A stretch of DNA of 64,000 bases from an uncultured Bacteroidota bacterium (lineage in GTDB: Bacteria; Bacteroidota; Bacteroidia; Bacteroidales; P3), in contig CACZUZ010000021.1 of the NCBI GenBank assembly GCA_902784465.1, positions 20,357 through 84,356 of the forward strand, read 5' to 3'. Made by a program: the position numbers and the translations under genes. Numbering within the stretch: position 1 is the stretch's first letter; each line of letters begins with the position of its first letter. Under the pieces are notes generated by a model. The model saw only the letters and a list, made by a program, of their open reading frames with translations, made no database searches and was not told where the DNA came from. Shown piece by piece: positions 62,882 to 64,000 of the stretch.

Positions 62882-63472
62882 TCTCTCCACCACCTCTGGG
62901 TTGCTGTTCACAAACTCCGCCCACGACGCTCGTCGCGACTTCGTCTGCTTCTTCTTCTTCACATTCAACTGTTCCTGTATCTCCGCCATAGGGTTCCAAC
63001 GCTCCATATAGCACGTGTATGCCACCGCCAAAGCATCTGTGGCATCGTAATAGCGCGTCTCGTCCGGAAACTGAAGTATGGACCTCAGCATCATCGCCAC
63101 CTGCTCCTTCGTCGCCGTGCCGTTGCCTGTCACCGTCTGCTTTATCGTCGCCGGCTCATATTCCGAGAACGACAGGTCGCGACTCATCGCGGCAGCGATG
63201 GCAACACCTTGCGCCCTACCCAGTTTGAGCATCGACTGCACATTCTTGCCAAAGAAGGGCGCTTCGATGGCTAGATGGTCGGGGTGGAACGTGTCTATCA
63301 GCCTCAACGTGGAGTCGAATATTTTGCGTATGCGAAGGTTAAAGTCGGCTATCTTCTTCAGATACAACACATCAAGAACCATCACACGAGGCTTGTCCCC
63401 GACCACTTCGACGAGGCTGTAACCCAATATCTGCGTACCTGGATCTATTCCTAATATAATCTTCTCTGTCAC
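62879..63472 (-). CDS. ruvC: Crossover junction endonuclease RuvC
   Basis: RuvC cleaves Holliday junctions. It is 197 residues. Four acidic residues expected in the active site are present: Asp10 (LGIDPGT), Glu70 (AIEAPF), Asp143 and Asp146 (YYDATDALAVA). Beyond residue 160 there is a Lys-rich tail (KKKKQTKSRR). It lies 12 bp after polA on the same strand. The stop codon sits in the first unit of a long tandem array. Confidence 0.94.
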   Translation of the reverse strand: MTEKIILGIDPGTQILGYSLVEVVGDKPRVMVLDVLYLKKIADFNLRIRKIFDSTLRLIDTFHPDHLAIEAPFFGKNVQSMLKLGRAQGVAIAAAMSRDLSFSEYEPATIKQTVTGNGTATKEQVAMMLRSILQFPDETRYYDATDALAVAYTCYMERWNPMAEIQEQLNVKKKKQTKSRRASWAEFVNSNPEVVER

Positions 63473-63484
63473 TTTACCTTCTAT

Positions 63485-64000
63485 TTAGTGTGCCTCCAGC
63501 CAGTTCCTTCCAACATCTATCCCCACCTCTACCGGTATCGTGAGCGGCAATGCATGTATCATTTCGTATGCCACAATCTCCTTGACCTGCTCGATTTCAG
63601 GGTTGTAGACATCGAACACCAATTCGTCGTGTACCTGTAGTATCATTTTGGACGACAGCCCTAACTCTTTGAAACGCTTCCATATACGTATCATCGCAAT
63701 CTTTATCATGTCTGCCGACGTACCCTGTATCGGCATGTTCACCGCATTGCGTTCCGCAAACTGCCGCTGGGCGTTGTTCCTGCTGTTGATGTCGTAGAGA
63801 TAGCGACGCCTGCCTAGCAGGGTCTGTGCGTAGCCGTTCTCTCTGGCGAACTCCACGTTCGAGTCTATATATTGTTTGATGGCAGGGTACTGCTGGAAAT
63901 ACTCTTCTATCAGCTCTGCTGCCTCCTTGCGGCTGATGCCCAACTGCTCGGAGAGCCCGAAGGCACTGATGCCATATACAATACCGAAGTTCACCGACTT
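63485..64000 (-). CDS. polA: DNA polymerase I, C-terminal part (5' end beyond window)
   Basis: The frame is open to the right edge, giving about 171 residues. It contains polymerase motif B (NFGIVYGISAFGLSEQLG, with the finger helix), NMPIQGTSADMIKIAMIRIW and motif C (LQVHDELVFDV). These are the fingers and palm of family A polymerase; the 5'-nuclease and proofreading-like domains lie outside the window. It is likely the upstream partner of ruvC in one transcript. Confidence 0.95.
   Translation of the reverse strand, partial: KSVNFGIVYGISAFGLSEQLGISRKEAAELIEEYFQQYPAIKQYIDSNVEFARENGYAQTLLGRRRYLYDINSRNNAQRQFAERNAVNMPIQGTSADMIKIAMIRIWKRFKELGLSSKMILQVHDELVFDVYNPEIEQVKEIVAYEMIHALPLTIPVEVGIDVGRNWLEAH

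Noticed and set aside
62668-63274. Overlapping open frames on the plus strand reading HPFIRPIRPSVHP-type repeats
   Set aside because: They translate the tandem array and run antisense into ruvC. All three frames are open only because the repeat units lack stops.

Overview
The window looks like chromosomal DNA from a member of the order Bacteroidales (Bacteroidetes). The reasons are: many genes are preceded by the Bacteroidetes -7 box TAnnTTTG rather than a sigma70 -10 box; signal-peptide and lipoprotein genes of Bacteroidales type are frequent (META, WG-repeat, AsmA, alpha-2-macroglobulin, S9 peptidase); Shine-Dalgarno sequences are mostly absent; and the energy genes (ATP-type PEP carboxykinase, pyruvate phosphate dikinase, membrane pyrophosphatase) fit a fermenting gut-type Bacteroidales. 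Genus cannot be fixed from the sequence. The window holds about 50 protein genes, one tRNA and no rRNA.

Layout. 1-2.4 kb is accessory: the 3'-truncated end of an AAA ATPase gene, a gene-free stretch with repeats, and a toxin-antitoxin-like locus whose toxin gene is broken. 2.4-4.0 kb: rhodanese lipoprotein and CDF metal transporter. 4.0-10.4 kb: a leftward five-gene cluster (SUMF1-like lipid/secreted protein, hpt, lipocalin-like lipoprotein, AsmA, OppB-type permease). 10.5-13.75 kb: pyrE with an SRPBCC protein, a NUDIX hydrolase, dprA. 13.9-18.2 kb: atpD and atpC, cut off from the other ATP synthase genes and followed by hppA. 18.3-24.5 kb: leftward wlbA-like dehydrogenase, priA, META and other lipoproteins, DUF58 protein, thioredoxin. 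24.6-28.8 kb: OmpA-family gene followed by a type II restriction-modification pair flanked by a 29-bp duplication of part of that ompA gene.

28.8-36.1 kb runs leftward: pckA, ppdK (split by a frameshift), glycosyltransferase, MBL hydrolase, an orphan OmpR-type response regulator. 36.3-42.4 kb is one very large alpha-2-macroglobulin-like gene. 42.5-46.1 kb: tRNA-Arg(ACG), GNAT acetyltransferase, and an overlapping GT2 / ECF sigma / outer-membrane protein operon. 46.2-51.9 kb runs rightward: tgt, S9 peptidase lipoprotein, zinc-ribbon membrane protein, WG-repeat protein. 51.9-64 kb runs leftward: a giant exonuclease-RecQ-UvrD fusion with a zinc metallopeptidase, prmA-truA-transglutaminase-like lipoprotein, SDR with an NSS transporter, ruvC and the end of polA.

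The strongest unexplained signal is a set of short tandem arrays (7-9 bp units, each with one constant half) lying 0-15 nt downstream of stop codons, at six genes plus one tRNA terminator. They fall into four unit families, and members of one family recur up to 27 kb apart. The other main points are the RM module bounded by a duplicated fragment of its neighbour, the broken ppdK, the decayed toxin with an intact antitoxin and possible operators, and the split of atpDC next to hppA.
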